From a virus, in IMG/VR virus record IMGVR_UViG_3300032087_004763, positions 78,382-142,381 of that record: a stretch of DNA of 64,000 bases. One strand, 5' to 3'. Positions 17,386-26,723 of this stretch are shown here, piece after piece. A model generated the notes under the pieces. The model was not told the origin of the DNA. It did no database searches and worked only from the letters and a program-made list of their open reading frames with translations. The translations under genes and the position numbers were made by a program. The first letter of the stretch is position 1. Every line of letters starts with the position of its first letter.

Positions 17386-17887
17386 CGTTATACGTTACAA
17401 GAGGGGTTGGTTCTTTCCAAGGATTTGCATGAGACGACATAATACCATCTTCGAACAAATCATAGTCGATCTTTTCCCAAAATAAAAACCTATCTACACC
17501 TTTATACTTTCGCATAAAGAAGTCTTTATTCTTGAGAAAGTAATCCCATATATGTGATTGATCTCCTTCCCAATACATCATCGATGAGTTAATAATAGTA
17601 TTGCCACTCCTCCAATAATATTTTGGATTGTCTCTTTTCCAGTATGCTGACCAGATAAGAAAAGGTTTTTTCTCAAAATGAGGAATAGGTCCATGAACAA
17701 TAGTATCTATGTCAATATAGAGACATGGGCCAGGAATCGTAAATAACGCCATTTTATTCCAGACGCCATTTAGTTTAAGAAGCTCACCTCTATAAGTGAT
17801 ATGTTCATCAGCAGGAATTGCGTTATGAATAGCATCGTTCATATCGTCGGTAAATTTATCACCAACGTTACATGTTATGAGTTTCAT
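17351..17887 (-). CDS. Glycosyltransferase-like protein (DxD)
   Basis: 178 residues. 'GPCLYIDIDTIVHGPIP' is a DxD-type nucleotide-sugar motif, preceded by 'GVWNKMALFTIPG', as in small GT-A proteins of marine phages that resemble the 48.7 kb enzyme here. The C-terminal 'IMSSHANPWKEP' may hold the late metal-binding His. Short for a complete GT. ATGA overlap with the upstream gene. Confidence 0.5.
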   Translation of the reverse strand: MKLITCNVGDKFTDDMNDAIHNAIPADEHITYRGELLKLNGVWNKMALFTIPGPCLYIDIDTIVHGPIPHFEKKPFLIWSAYWKRDNPKYYWRSGNTIINSSMMYWEGDQSHIWDYFLKNKDFFMRKYKGVDRFLFWEKIDYDLFEDGIMSSHANPWKEPTPLVTYNGEDFGQYFQGN

Positions 17888-18345
17888 TCTATGAATTTAA
17901 TAAGCTCTGAAATTACTTCTTTGTATGTTTTAGCTTGTCTTAGTTTAGTCTTTGATCTACTAGAGTCTGCAACTATGGACGATTCAAATATAACCAATTT
18001 AAATTCGAATAGCTCTTTTTTATCAATCTGATCTGCATCGCGAGTAAGTGCATTTAATAATTCTGTAGCCAAAGTCGAATTGTTTTCGGTATAGATTAGT
18101 CCGTCTTCTTTTGCAATCTGAATAACTGCTTGTTTAAATGCCTTCCTTTGGATTTTACGCTCTTCTACAGTATTATTATAGATGTCGTCTAGGGATGTGT
18201 GATTAAGTAGTTCTTGATATCTATGATGACTAGTATCATTTAGTATGTTTTCTTCTATCTCTTTATCACCATCTAACCAAGTTATTTGAATAGTGTCTTC
18301 ATTTGCATTAGTAAAATATGCGTTCTTATATACCCAATGTTTCAT
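17884..18345 (-). CDS. Conserved phage hypothetical protein
   Basis: 153 residues starting MKHWVYKNAYFTNANEDTIQ. Charged, mainly helical after residue 40, with 'ERKIQRKAFKQAVIQIAKEDG'. No enzymatic motif. It follows a virion protein gene by one base and overlaps the glycosyltransferase downstream, so it bridges the virion operon and the sugar block. Function not recognised. Confidence 0.5.
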   Translation of the reverse strand: MKHWVYKNAYFTNANEDTIQITWLDGDKEIEENILNDTSHHRYQELLNHTSLDDIYNNTVEERKIQRKAFKQAVIQIAKEDGLIYTENNSTLATELLNALTRDADQIDKKELFEFKLVIFESSIVADSSRSKTKLRQAKTYKEVISELIKFIE

Positions 18346-18346
18346 A

Positions 18347-19276
18347 TTATGATCTGTGAATCCTCAAAAAATATGTTGCTATCGTTTGGGGTGAACCTGC
18401 AGGCACATCTTGTGCTCTATAGTCATTAGCACTAACTTCTAATTGTCTTGTTGTTTGACTGTCTAATCTTGTATCTACCATACCAGATCCACGCGTCTCG
18501 CCACTACCAGAAGCTCCAATATTATATGATAGCTGATAGCCACTCGTGTTTGTTACGACATATCTTATATATGCTTGTAGTAATGAATCAAAGTCTGATT
18601 TAGAAAACGTCTGAAAATTATCACTTACTGTTAGATTTGCAATTGGCCTATTATATGACGCCTCAGCTCCGTCGATCTGCATAAGATAGTAACTTTGAAT
18701 CGTAGTTGGCTGATCAGCGGTCTCATTTACAGTATTATACGCTGCAGCATTTGCCCTTGTGTCTTCGTAAACAGGATTTGATGAGACTAACGTATGACCA
18801 GCGAGAGATGTATCAGTATGTATTCGATACGTGCCACCCTGAGCAGTTCCTGTAGAAGCCGAAGCTAAATTAATTGCAGCAGGTAAGATGAAAGTATCTA
18901 GAAAATCTTGATCAGTCATTACTCTTAGCGCACTACCAGTCCAATACATCGGTCTTGTAAATCCACTTGGAAGGGTTGCCGCTGATGTTGATGCAACAGT
19001 TTGAGCAGTACGATTTATATCAATTGTTTTAGTAGATACATTAGGTGGATTAGGATACGGATTTCCGGTTGCGTTAGACGATGTACTACCAGCAATCAGT
19101 CGAGTATCACTAATTTGACCGATGTTTGGAGATACATTTGATGAGCTTACTGATAATGTAACAGAAGGATTCAACGAATACTGATATGAGACTTGTGCGA
19201 CAACTTCATCCACTTGTGCGGATGACATTTCTCGCAGGTTTCCAGCGCTAAAGTATAATGGACTTCTAACAGCCAT
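18347..19276 (-). CDS. Putative virion structural protein
   Basis: 309 residues, Ser/Thr/Ala-rich with low Lys and Cys, typical of late virion proteins. Starts MAVRSPLYFSAGNLREMSS. Contains 'YRIHTDTSLAGHTLVSSNPVYEDTR' and ends 'IATYFLRIHRS'. No catalytic motif was found. It lies in a tight late operon with the large tail proteins. Likely a tail- or neck-associated component, exact place unknown. Confidence 0.55.
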   Translation of the reverse strand: MAVRSPLYFSAGNLREMSSAQVDEVVAQVSYQYSLNPSVTLSVSSSNVSPNIGQISDTRLIAGSTSSNATGNPYPNPPNVSTKTIDINRTAQTVASTSAATLPSGFTRPMYWTGSALRVMTDQDFLDTFILPAAINLASASTGTAQGGTYRIHTDTSLAGHTLVSSNPVYEDTRANAAAYNTVNETADQPTTIQSYYLMQIDGAEASYNRPIANLTVSDNFQTFSKSDFDSLLQAYIRYVVTNTSGYQLSYNIGASGSGETRGSGMVDTRLDSQTTRQLEVSANDYRAQDVPAGSPQTIATYFLRIHRS

Positions 19277-19278
19277 GG

Positions 19279-19812
19279 TTATGACCCTGGACTAAATAGT
19301 GTCTTTACTACTGATCCTGTAGAATCTAATATCTGAAGAGATACTACTGAGTTAAATTTAGCCGACGTAAGAGTTGAATTAGCAATCTTGCCATTTGTTA
19401 CATTTAGGTTTGCAATTTTAGCAGTAGTAACATTAGTGTCTGCAATCAGCGCGGTTGTTACACCTAGACTAGAAATATTAAACTTTCCAGCACTATCATA
19501 GTCTAAACCAACGCCAGCTTTAAAGTGATAATCTTGACTCAGACCAAACGTTCCAGAAGCAGAGTCAAATGTTATAGACACGCCGTGCGCAGAGTCAGCA
19601 GCATTAGCGCTGATTCCACTTTTGAAGATCGCTTTAATTTCATCCGAGTCATCGAATGGTACGACAATGTTCCTTACCGTATTAATCGCATCAACAACAT
19701 TACTGTCGCCAGTTATAAGTAAGGCGGTATCACCAACATCGTCTGAGATAGCATTTGTCTTAGTAACAAGTGTTGATACTGGATCCGATAAATTAATTAC
19801 TGTCTTAGCCAT
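19279..19812 (-). CDS. Putative virion/fibre-type structural protein
   Basis: 177 residues. Starts MAKTVINLSDPVSTLVTKTN. Its C-terminal half has 'TALIADTNVTTAKIANLNVTNGKIANSTLT', a short fibre-type repeat, and 'LDYDSAGKFNISSLG' units similar to those in the 1676-residue fibre. This suggests a small fibre or a fibre-interaction protein. Overlaps the next gene start by 8 bp. Confidence 0.55.
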   Translation of the reverse strand: MAKTVINLSDPVSTLVTKTNAISDDVGDTALLITGDSNVVDAINTVRNIVVPFDDSDEIKAIFKSGISANAADSAHGVSITFDSASGTFGLSQDYHFKAGVGLDYDSAGKFNISSLGVTTALIADTNVTTAKIANLNVTNGKIANSTLTSAKFNSVVSLQILDSTGSVVKTLFSPGS

Positions 19813-20035
19813 TTGTAGCCTCTAATATTTTATTTAAGAGATGTTTAATCTCTTTGACGTCATCCTTTAGTTCTGTAACTTCGGTTTCAAGCCGTGCAGT
19901 TTTTTCTCTTTCCTCGAGCCAAGCCTTTTTTCTTTTTCTTGCTTGACTCATTTCCTTACTATTTATGTTTAAAATAGCACCAGATGCTTTGTCTCTTACA
20001 AATCCAGGATGACCTTTTACATTCACATAAGCCAT
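19805..20035 (-). CDS. Small coiled-coil protein
   Basis: 76 residues: a globular start 'YVNVKGHPGFVRDKASGAILN', then a long charged helix 'EEREKTARLETEVTELKDDV' predicted to form a coiled coil. This layout (short N-terminal 'HPG.VRD..SGAI.N' domain plus coiled coil) recurs among small marine T4-like phage genes in the tail region. Role unknown, possibly structural or scaffolding. Confidence 0.55.
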   Translation of the reverse strand: MAYVNVKGHPGFVRDKASGAILNINSKEMSQARKRKKAWLEEREKTARLETEVTELKDDVKEIKHLLNKILEATNG

Positions 20036-20036
20036 A

Positions 20037-21620
20037 TTATGTTACCATCGCGATGGCTCTGAGGTCTCTGATTCTGGCGACCTTTGAACTGTTGGTTGTC
20101 TTGAATACAATCTTTAGCTGGAATGATGAGAATGGAGTCAAATCACCACCAATGCCACCGACCAAATAAGTATATTCTCTGAATATATTCGGATCTTCAT
20201 CTGCAGCGATAGAGGTTTCTTTAGCAACTAATGTGTATGGTTGATCAGTAATAACTTCATCAGAATTTGCAGTCCTAAAGTACATATCAAAGTCAGCCTC
20301 ATTTGGCCTGTTAGCAGCCAATAGAATCTTAAGACCTACTGCAGTTTCAGCAAGGTTGATAGTCTTTGTAATATGCTTCGAAGCAGCTGTTCCGTTTCGT
20401 GCATCAGTCTCTTGTACAAAGGTTAGTGCTGTTCCAGCAGAATCTTGATTGTCGATAATGTTTTCAAGAGAAGCAATTGAAGATCTTTGTAAATCAATAA
20501 TTGGTGAAACGTCCGAATCTTCGGTCGACATTTGAACTCTGAACTGAACTGATTTAGTACCAGAGTTATGCGTAGTTTCATTTCTAGCCGTAGCAATTAG
20601 TTCTGGTATTTCTGACTTTAAATACTCGTTTGTGATAACGGTTGCAAATGTCGCATCAGTTGCATAGGCCGCATTTGTAGCAGAGTTTCTATTTGTACCA
20701 AATGATGCACCAGATGTTAGCTTAACAGCAGTAGTGAGTGAAGTATCTTCAGGCACTAAGTTAGCAACACTAAAATTATACTCATTCATCATCACTTGAC
20801 GATCTACGATTACTCCGGTACCTCCAGTTCTCAATGACGAAGATGCATTACTATCAGCTGCGAAAGTATAACCAGTATGATCAACGCCTGTAATTGTACG
20901 CTCACCAATTATACTAGTTCCTTTCATACCATTATACGTTGTATTTGAATCAAGTCCACTAATAAAGACTTTATCATTTCTTACAAATCCATGGTCTGGG
21001 TGTAGCATAGTAACAGTAGTCCCACCAGAATCAGTGAGGATAGGATTGCTTCCTAGCAACACTCTTCCTGGATCTGCATTTTCTAAGAATGCAGTATAGG
21101 TAGTATTTTTCGTAAACCTTGCCTTATTCAATTTCATCATTAAGTCGAGAGTAGTATCAGGATTCCATATTGCGGCACTCGTAGTTGTAAAAAGATCGTC
21201 TAATCCGGCTGCCTTATTTACTCTTCTTCCAGTGGTACCTATGACAAAGTCATAAGACCTAGCCCCGTATAAACGATAGTCAGAGCTACGCGAGTGCGTA
21301 GCAATCGCATATTGATATCCTGGACTGAGAAAAATTGGTTCGTCAAATGTAAATTTAGTAGGAGCAGATTGAATGCCACTTAAAGAAGCCGAGTCGCCAA
21401 CAGCAGGTGTACTAACACTATCCGCGGATAAAAATACTTCACTTCCTGGCATACTAATCGGTTGAGGAACTCTATTTTCAACTGAATGTAATGTAACGAA
21501 GACTGGTGCCGCTGTGGTACCGGTTGGTTTTTTAGCAAAAAACAATTCCACTGAAGTAAGAAATAATCCTTTTTTATATCTTACTGGATCAATTGTAAAA
21601 GTTTGTGCAATCGGTTTCAT
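20037..21620 (-). CDS. Large virion/tail structural protein
   Basis: 527 residues. Opens MKPIAQTFTIDPVRYKKGLFLTS and has 'FDEPIFLSPGYQYAIATHS', a beta-sandwich style phage structural motif. The C-terminus 'FREYTYLVGGIGG...FQLKIVFKTTNSSKVARIRDLRAIAM' appears to be a beta-sandwich of the kind seen in fibre-associated proteins. It follows the DUF4815-like giant, with 15 bp between them, and is probably a partner in the same substructure (inference). Confidence 0.6.
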   Translation of the reverse strand: MKPIAQTFTIDPVRYKKGLFLTSVELFFAKKPTGTTAAPVFVTLHSVENRVPQPISMPGSEVFLSADSVSTPAVGDSASLSGIQSAPTKFTFDEPIFLSPGYQYAIATHSRSSDYRLYGARSYDFVIGTTGRRVNKAAGLDDLFTTTSAAIWNPDTTLDLMMKLNKARFTKNTTYTAFLENADPGRVLLGSNPILTDSGGTTVTMLHPDHGFVRNDKVFISGLDSNTTYNGMKGTSIIGERTITGVDHTGYTFAADSNASSSLRTGGTGVIVDRQVMMNEYNFSVANLVPEDTSLTTAVKLTSGASFGTNRNSATNAAYATDATFATVITNEYLKSEIPELIATARNETTHNSGTKSVQFRVQMSTEDSDVSPIIDLQRSSIASLENIIDNQDSAGTALTFVQETDARNGTAASKHITKTINLAETAVGLKILLAANRPNEADFDMYFRTANSDEVITDQPYTLVAKETSIAADEDPNIFREYTYLVGGIGGDLTPFSSFQLKIVFKTTNSSKVARIRDLRAIAMVT

Positions 21621-21635
21621 TTATATTCCTCGTTA

Positions 21636-24600
21636 TTAGAATGGGCTAGATCCAGCTGAACCACCTGCAGCGTCAGCGTCAGCTTGAGTATCCCTATCAT
21701 CATTATCTGCTCTTCCACCACTTGAGTAAGAATAGAATCCGTTATTATAATTATGATATCCGCCAGTGCGTTTCCCGCGGGATCCTCCACCACCGCCGTC
21801 ATCGTCTCGTTGTACGACACCCCTTGCAAGAGTCACGTGACGTGTAGATTCAAAGGTTCTTTCAGATACGTTTATAATGCCTTGTGCCGAGAATGTAAAG
21901 AATGCAGACGAAGTAGATCCATCATCATTATTTTCTGATATATCAAGTAACTTAAATAACACATCTCCAGCTCTAAATCGTAAAGCTGCAGTTGATGGAA
22001 TTACAAACGAACCTATGATTTCACCTTCGCCATTAGATATAAGCGTGGTAGAACCATCAGGATGACCAGTAGACTTTGTTAACGTGCTTCCAAGATCAAC
22101 TGATGTAGTTGAATAATCTACGAAAGAAGTCTCCGATCTTACCCAGTCTGCAACTGATTCTTCACCGAAGTATGCAAAGTGTTGAGTATTGGGACTTAAA
22201 CCTCGTGCTCTAAAGTAAACCTTAATAGACCTCATATAAGGTATGAATTTTTTCTCAAGAATTACTTCATTAATCTTATCTCTAACAACCTTTGACCCAG
22301 TGATTACTTTACCTGTGGACCCATACCAGCTATATTTAGAATCATTTCTACTTCTAACAGTTACTGATCCTTTGCTAGTAACAACATCTTCTAATTCAAT
22401 CACAATATCAGGAACATACTCTGTCTCAAACCAGTTATCAGATGCTGGAGACATCTTCATACGACCTGAATTAGTTAATACTCCAAAAGGATTTACGCCG
22501 ATCTCTTGGCTCACTAAGTCTTGATCAACGAAAGCTTCTTCAGTATATGGACAAATGATATAATCACCAACCCGAGTCGCGGTATTGCCAGCGTTGTCAG
22601 CGTCATATATTAGTCGAACAGATGCTTCACTGAATCTAGGAGTAAGTTCTTTTTCTCCCTGATCAATTGATGCCCTATACCCTGGATTAAAGGTATCAGA
22701 GAAATTATAATTTGCAAAGTTGTCAGCTAAGAAGCCAGCTTTTGTTCTAGCATTACCGGCTGAATCTAAAACTTCAATAGATGATGTCTCGTTTTCTAAT
22801 AAACTTAGAGTAGTTAATTCTACTACATCATCAATACGCTTTTCAAGCTTACCGATATCCTGCATTGTGTAATTTTTAGTATCGTTCTTTTGAAGCGATA
22901 CATCATCTTTGTCTAGCGTATATGGCTTGAGACTCATATCATAAAGAGTTAATGTTCCAGGTGGTTGAATAGGCGGCCTTGGATCCAACGCACTTACACC
23001 AGTTATCTGTCTATATTGACCAAATTTAAGTGTTGATCGGTCAACATTAGCTATGCCAATGACTAGTTTATCTTTTCTTGGAAGATAATATTCAACGTCA
23101 GCTCGAATAACGTCTGTTGTTTGTGGCAATAGATTGACAATACCACCTGTTCCGCTATACTGACCGTTAGTACCTTCTACAGGTCTGAAATCAAGAACGT
23201 CTCTGAGATTAATAATCTCACCGTTAACCTTTGTAAAGTCTGGGATATCATCATAGTTAATTGCACCTTGATATGAATTAACTGTAAATAAATCTCCAGC
23301 ACCGTGAGAGAATCTTCTAAATGTTGTAGCAATACTTCCTGCAGGAATAGTAACACCAGGGTTTGCTACAATTCTTGATCTAGCATAAAAGTTATCACGC
23401 TGTCCGTTGTCGAATGTGAAGTTATCTGATATATCTGCACCGAGTGCACTATCAACTGCAATAGATTGTATTTCATGAACGTCTGCAAATCCAAGGTCAA
23501 TAAATGCTAGTCCATTACCATCAGAATCAGCTTGAGTTGGCCAAGTTTTTGTTACAGTCTGTGCAGCTTCGAGAGTTTTTTGTCTAGATGAAAGATTAGC
23601 TCCAGCAATTGCAATGTAAGCAAGCAATTCGTAATCCCCGTTTCCGGTTGCAATACTAGATATTTCTACCTGGTTACCGGTTGGTGATCCAATTAAATTA
23701 AACGTAGCAGTCGTTACTGCACCATCAGTCTTTGCAAGAATCCAATCACCAGTATTTGTAAATATGTCACCTGTTCCACCAGCATTCTCAGTAACAGTGC
23801 TACCACTATATGTGAATGTAATTCTCTTTTGTACTGTAAGTGATAGATCAGACACGCCATTAACAGTAGGCCGAGTTGATGGGAGAGGGAATAGTAATGA
23901 GTTATTTGATGTCTCTTTTAACTGAGCTATTCCATCTTCGGTTACAATGTTTACAAAGTCTGTTGTGCTTGTTCCAAAACTTCTTGTGTCTCTAAAGCTT
24001 TGACCATTAGCCATGTTGATATCAAACAAGAAGAACTTGTGTGCTGAGTCAGCTTCTTCGACGGCTCTTACTCTTGCGCCACCAATCACGGACCCAGTAT
24101 GACCATAATTATTCATTAAGTTAATTGAATCAAACGTGTCAATATTTGGTAATCCGGCATTATTAGCAGTATTACCAATAACAAAATTACCGTATTGTGC
24201 AATAATTGGCTGATTGTTTTCAGTTCTTGTATCTCTAGCTTTTTGAATACGAAGTTTAGTTCTTGGCAATTCAAGGCGATAACCATCAACATACGCAGTA
24301 CCGCCACTCAGTTCTAAGTCTAAGTTCGAGTCATTACCACTTACTTCACTAAACTTAGCAGTGATGTTGTTTATTGTATAATTACCTGACTCTTCTTTTG
24401 TCCTAGTTGCCATAACATCGTAGATTGTATTGTAACCGTTTGATGTTGTGGCTTGTTTTGAAATCTCTCCATCACTAATTGTAGCAAGATATACAAAGTT
24501 TTCTGCCGATGTTACTTTAGATTTTTTAGCTAGTGAAAGAGTTATTTTGTAACGATCCGCACCAGGAGCAGAGATATTTGGCGAAGCTCCTTGATTATCA

Positions 24601-25313
24601 TATAGGGCGCTTTCATCATCAGTCGTAATTACTTGTTCTGATATTTTAAATCCAACTTCAATATTAATACTAAATGGAAAATATTTCCCTAGTACTAACT
24701 CTTGTGCTTCAGCTGTTACAAAGTGATTTTTAACAAAGAAAGTTCCAGGTGCAATTTGTAAAATAGTTCCAGTATTAGCAGCAGAGCCAGTTGATGGGCT
24801 ATCGGCTGTTAATGTAATACCAAGAGTTGAGTTTGTAAATGAAGCACCGTCTTGTACTACAACAGGCGAAGTGCCTGATGTTCCAGCTGATGTATCAGTA
24901 TATTCAACAAAAAGTGTGGGAGGATTATCTCCAGCGCCATCATCTCTTGCAGAAGCCGCAAAGGCTTTTCTCACTATAAATTTAATGGCAGTCGTGTCAC
25001 CGGTGAATTCTTTACCGACAAGATCGGAGAAAGAAAGACCAGCTGCACTTAATGTAGTAGCCGCTGCTGTAGTGAGTTTAATAGAAGGAAATCTAAGTAT
25101 ATGAAGGTTCCCACCTTCGACTGCGGCGCCTTCTACAAAAATGTTACTTCCGAACCGACCGATCTCTTCTTGAATAATTGTCTGCATTTGAGTAAGCTCT
25201 CTCGCTTGAAGAGCTCTACCCGCATTGAATAATATACGATGATAATGATCGCTGTCTTTGAAATCATCTTTGTATGTAGTTCCAAATGTTGTTGTAGTAA
25301 CATTAGTAGCCAT
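21636..25313 (-). CDS. Giant tail structural protein with DUF4815-like N-terminus
   Basis: 1225 residues. Near the N-terminus 'HYHRILFNAGRALQARELTQMQ' and 'EEIGRFGSNIFVEGAAV' match the DUF4815 pattern 'R.LF.PGRALQARELNELQ...I..FG..IF..G'. That family occurs in large phage tail/baseplate proteins. The middle is beta-rich; the C-terminus is Gly/Asp/Arg-rich ('DDDGGGGGSRGKRTGG') and probably disordered. It is larger than most single baseplate proteins and lies beside gp8. Inference: part of the baseplate-fibre network. Confidence 0.68.
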   Translation of the reverse strand: MATNVTTTTFGTTYKDDFKDSDHYHRILFNAGRALQARELTQMQTIIQEEIGRFGSNIFVEGAAVEGGNLHILRFPSIKLTTAAATTLSAAGLSFSDLVGKEFTGDTTAIKFIVRKAFAASARDDGAGDNPPTLFVEYTDTSAGTSGTSPVVVQDGASFTNSTLGITLTADSPSTGSAANTGTILQIAPGTFFVKNHFVTAEAQELVLGKYFPFSINIEVGFKISEQVITTDDESALYDNQGASPNISAPGADRYKITLSLAKKSKVTSAENFVYLATISDGEISKQATTSNGYNTIYDVMATRTKEESGNYTINNITAKFSEVSGNDSNLDLELSGGTAYVDGYRLELPRTKLRIQKARDTRTENNQPIIAQYGNFVIGNTANNAGLPNIDTFDSINLMNNYGHTGSVIGGARVRAVEEADSAHKFFLFDINMANGQSFRDTRSFGTSTTDFVNIVTEDGIAQLKETSNNSLLFPLPSTRPTVNGVSDLSLTVQKRITFTYSGSTVTENAGGTGDIFTNTGDWILAKTDGAVTTATFNLIGSPTGNQVEISSIATGNGDYELLAYIAIAGANLSSRQKTLEAAQTVTKTWPTQADSDGNGLAFIDLGFADVHEIQSIAVDSALGADISDNFTFDNGQRDNFYARSRIVANPGVTIPAGSIATTFRRFSHGAGDLFTVNSYQGAINYDDIPDFTKVNGEIINLRDVLDFRPVEGTNGQYSGTGGIVNLLPQTTDVIRADVEYYLPRKDKLVIGIANVDRSTLKFGQYRQITGVSALDPRPPIQPPGTLTLYDMSLKPYTLDKDDVSLQKNDTKNYTMQDIGKLEKRIDDVVELTTLSLLENETSSIEVLDSAGNARTKAGFLADNFANYNFSDTFNPGYRASIDQGEKELTPRFSEASVRLIYDADNAGNTATRVGDYIICPYTEEAFVDQDLVSQEIGVNPFGVLTNSGRMKMSPASDNWFETEYVPDIVIELEDVVTSKGSVTVRSRNDSKYSWYGSTGKVITGSKVVRDKINEVILEKKFIPYMRSIKVYFRARGLSPNTQHFAYFGEESVADWVRSETSFVDYSTTSVDLGSTLTKSTGHPDGSTTLISNGEGEIIGSFVIPSTAALRFRAGDVLFKLLDISENNDDGSTSSAFFTFSAQGIINVSERTFESTRHVTLARGVVQRDDDGGGGGSRGKRTGGYHNYNNGFYSYSSGGRADNDDRDTQADADAAGGSAGSSPF

Positions 25314-25325
25314 AAATTTTTAACC

Positions 25326-26711
25326 CTAAATGGTAATGATAACCTTAATATCTTCAGTCTGCGACGATGATCGTGTGACAGCGGCCCTGTTTTCAATATA
25401 GAGAACCTCACCGCTGAATTTATCTATAGTATAGTTTGGAGCTGCAGAATCCACTGTTCCTGTTCCACTACCACCAGTTTCTGTTGCTGTTTCTCCATCA
25501 CTAAATGACTTAAATCCAGTCGCTTCAGTCTGATGATAGAATACACTACTATCAGTAATTCCATCAATGAATGCAGTAGCACCAGATGAACCACCGACAA
25601 TCTTATTGTCTACTGTGAATGTAGCAGCAGAGACACCATTAAGTTTAAGTGAGCGAAGTGCAATACCAGAAGTACTACCAAAAATCGGTGTAGGCTGACC
25701 AGATGCGCTGTCTCCAACTTCTAAATTTTTCATTAAAACAATTTGTCTAAAATCTTGATCGGTGATAAAATTACCACCCTCAGTTCCTGCAGGTTTTGCA
25801 TTAAACATAATTGAGCTTGATCTGAGATCATCACGAGGATCATATCCGATCCCCTTCTGTGTAGTGATAATAGGCCGATAATCAGCTCCTGATCCACCGC
25901 CTCCAGTGAAAACAATCTCAGCTAAATCATATCCTGTTCCACCAGCCTCTGCACTATCTAGCTCAACCTTTACTACTTCACCGGCACTTACCGTGGCAAC
26001 TAGTCTTGCAGTTCTACCCGTTCCGTTAACAGTAACAGTTGGAGCTGAAGTATAACCACTTCCACCACTTACCTTAAGAGCTCCAGTGATCGCACCACTT
26101 ACAGCGTTTTCGCGAACCTCAGCCTGGAATCGTTTTGCATCTGATAAAGAAGTATCAGATGATGAATCTACTAATGGAGAAAACTGAATAGGAACGAATC
26201 CAGACGACAAGAAATTATTAGCAGAAGTAGCATCGACAGTATAAAGGTATTTCCAAATATATCCATCAGACGTTTGGAATGGTTTTGTCTTTGCTACACC
26301 AGCGTCATTATAGCTTGGCTTAATAGTTGACGGTTGAGCTATTCCAGCCGCGTTCTTTGATTGTTGAATTACAATATAGACATCGTTGTCATCAGTCAGT
26401 ACATAGTGAGCCGGTGAAGAATTGCCGGCCTGTGAATCTGAATATGCAGGATAAATTGTAGACGTTGACCAGTTGTGACGAGTTACGACAAATGAAGTTG
26501 CATTCACTATCTTAATAGATTGAAGGTTCTCACGAGCAAGTCTTTCCTCACGGATCGTGCGTACTGGGTTAACCACTGTATCACTTGAATCATACGCATC
26601 AGATTTACCAATTCCAATATAATACTGATCTGAATCAGTAGCATTCGTCACTTCATCAAAGAGAAGATTTACTACCTTTTTTCGAAAAGAATCAGTTACA
26701 ATTGCTGTCAT
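25326..26711 (-). CDS. gp8: Baseplate wedge protein gp8-like
   Basis: 461 residues. Opens 'AIVTDSFRKKVVNLLFDEV', then 'YYIGIGKSDAYDSSD' and 'TSDGYIWKYLYTVD', in the order of T4 gp8 (FRTEKML, TFGRSEPW, GDGYVWEYLF). Near the end 'DFRQIVLMKNLE' and 'FSGEVLYIENRAAV...SQTEDIKVIITI' align with the T4 C-terminus (FRQISIITNPLE, SGEMIYMENRPP, TEEINILFTF). It is about 130 residues longer than T4 gp8, with inserted 'GGSGYTSAPTVTV' beta repeats. Known role: gp8 dimer binds gp7 and gp10 in the baseplate wedge. Confidence 0.85.
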   Translation of the reverse strand: MTAIVTDSFRKKVVNLLFDEVTNATDSDQYYIGIGKSDAYDSSDTVVNPVRTIREERLARENLQSIKIVNATSFVVTRHNWSTSTIYPAYSDSQAGNSSPAHYVLTDDNDVYIVIQQSKNAAGIAQPSTIKPSYNDAGVAKTKPFQTSDGYIWKYLYTVDATSANNFLSSGFVPIQFSPLVDSSSDTSLSDAKRFQAEVRENAVSGAITGALKVSGGSGYTSAPTVTVNGTGRTARLVATVSAGEVVKVELDSAEAGGTGYDLAEIVFTGGGGSGADYRPIITTQKGIGYDPRDDLRSSSIMFNAKPAGTEGGNFITDQDFRQIVLMKNLEVGDSASGQPTPIFGSTSGIALRSLKLNGVSAATFTVDNKIVGGSSGATAFIDGITDSSVFYHQTEATGFKSFSDGETATETGGSGTGTVDSAAPNYTIDKFSGEVLYIENRAAVTRSSSQTEDIKVIITI

Positions 26712-26723
26712 GTTTATTTCCTA

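Noticed and set aside
21613-21622. TATAAATG near the start of the 20037-21620 gene
   Set aside because: One mismatch, and its ATG is the start codon, so not a plausible promoter.
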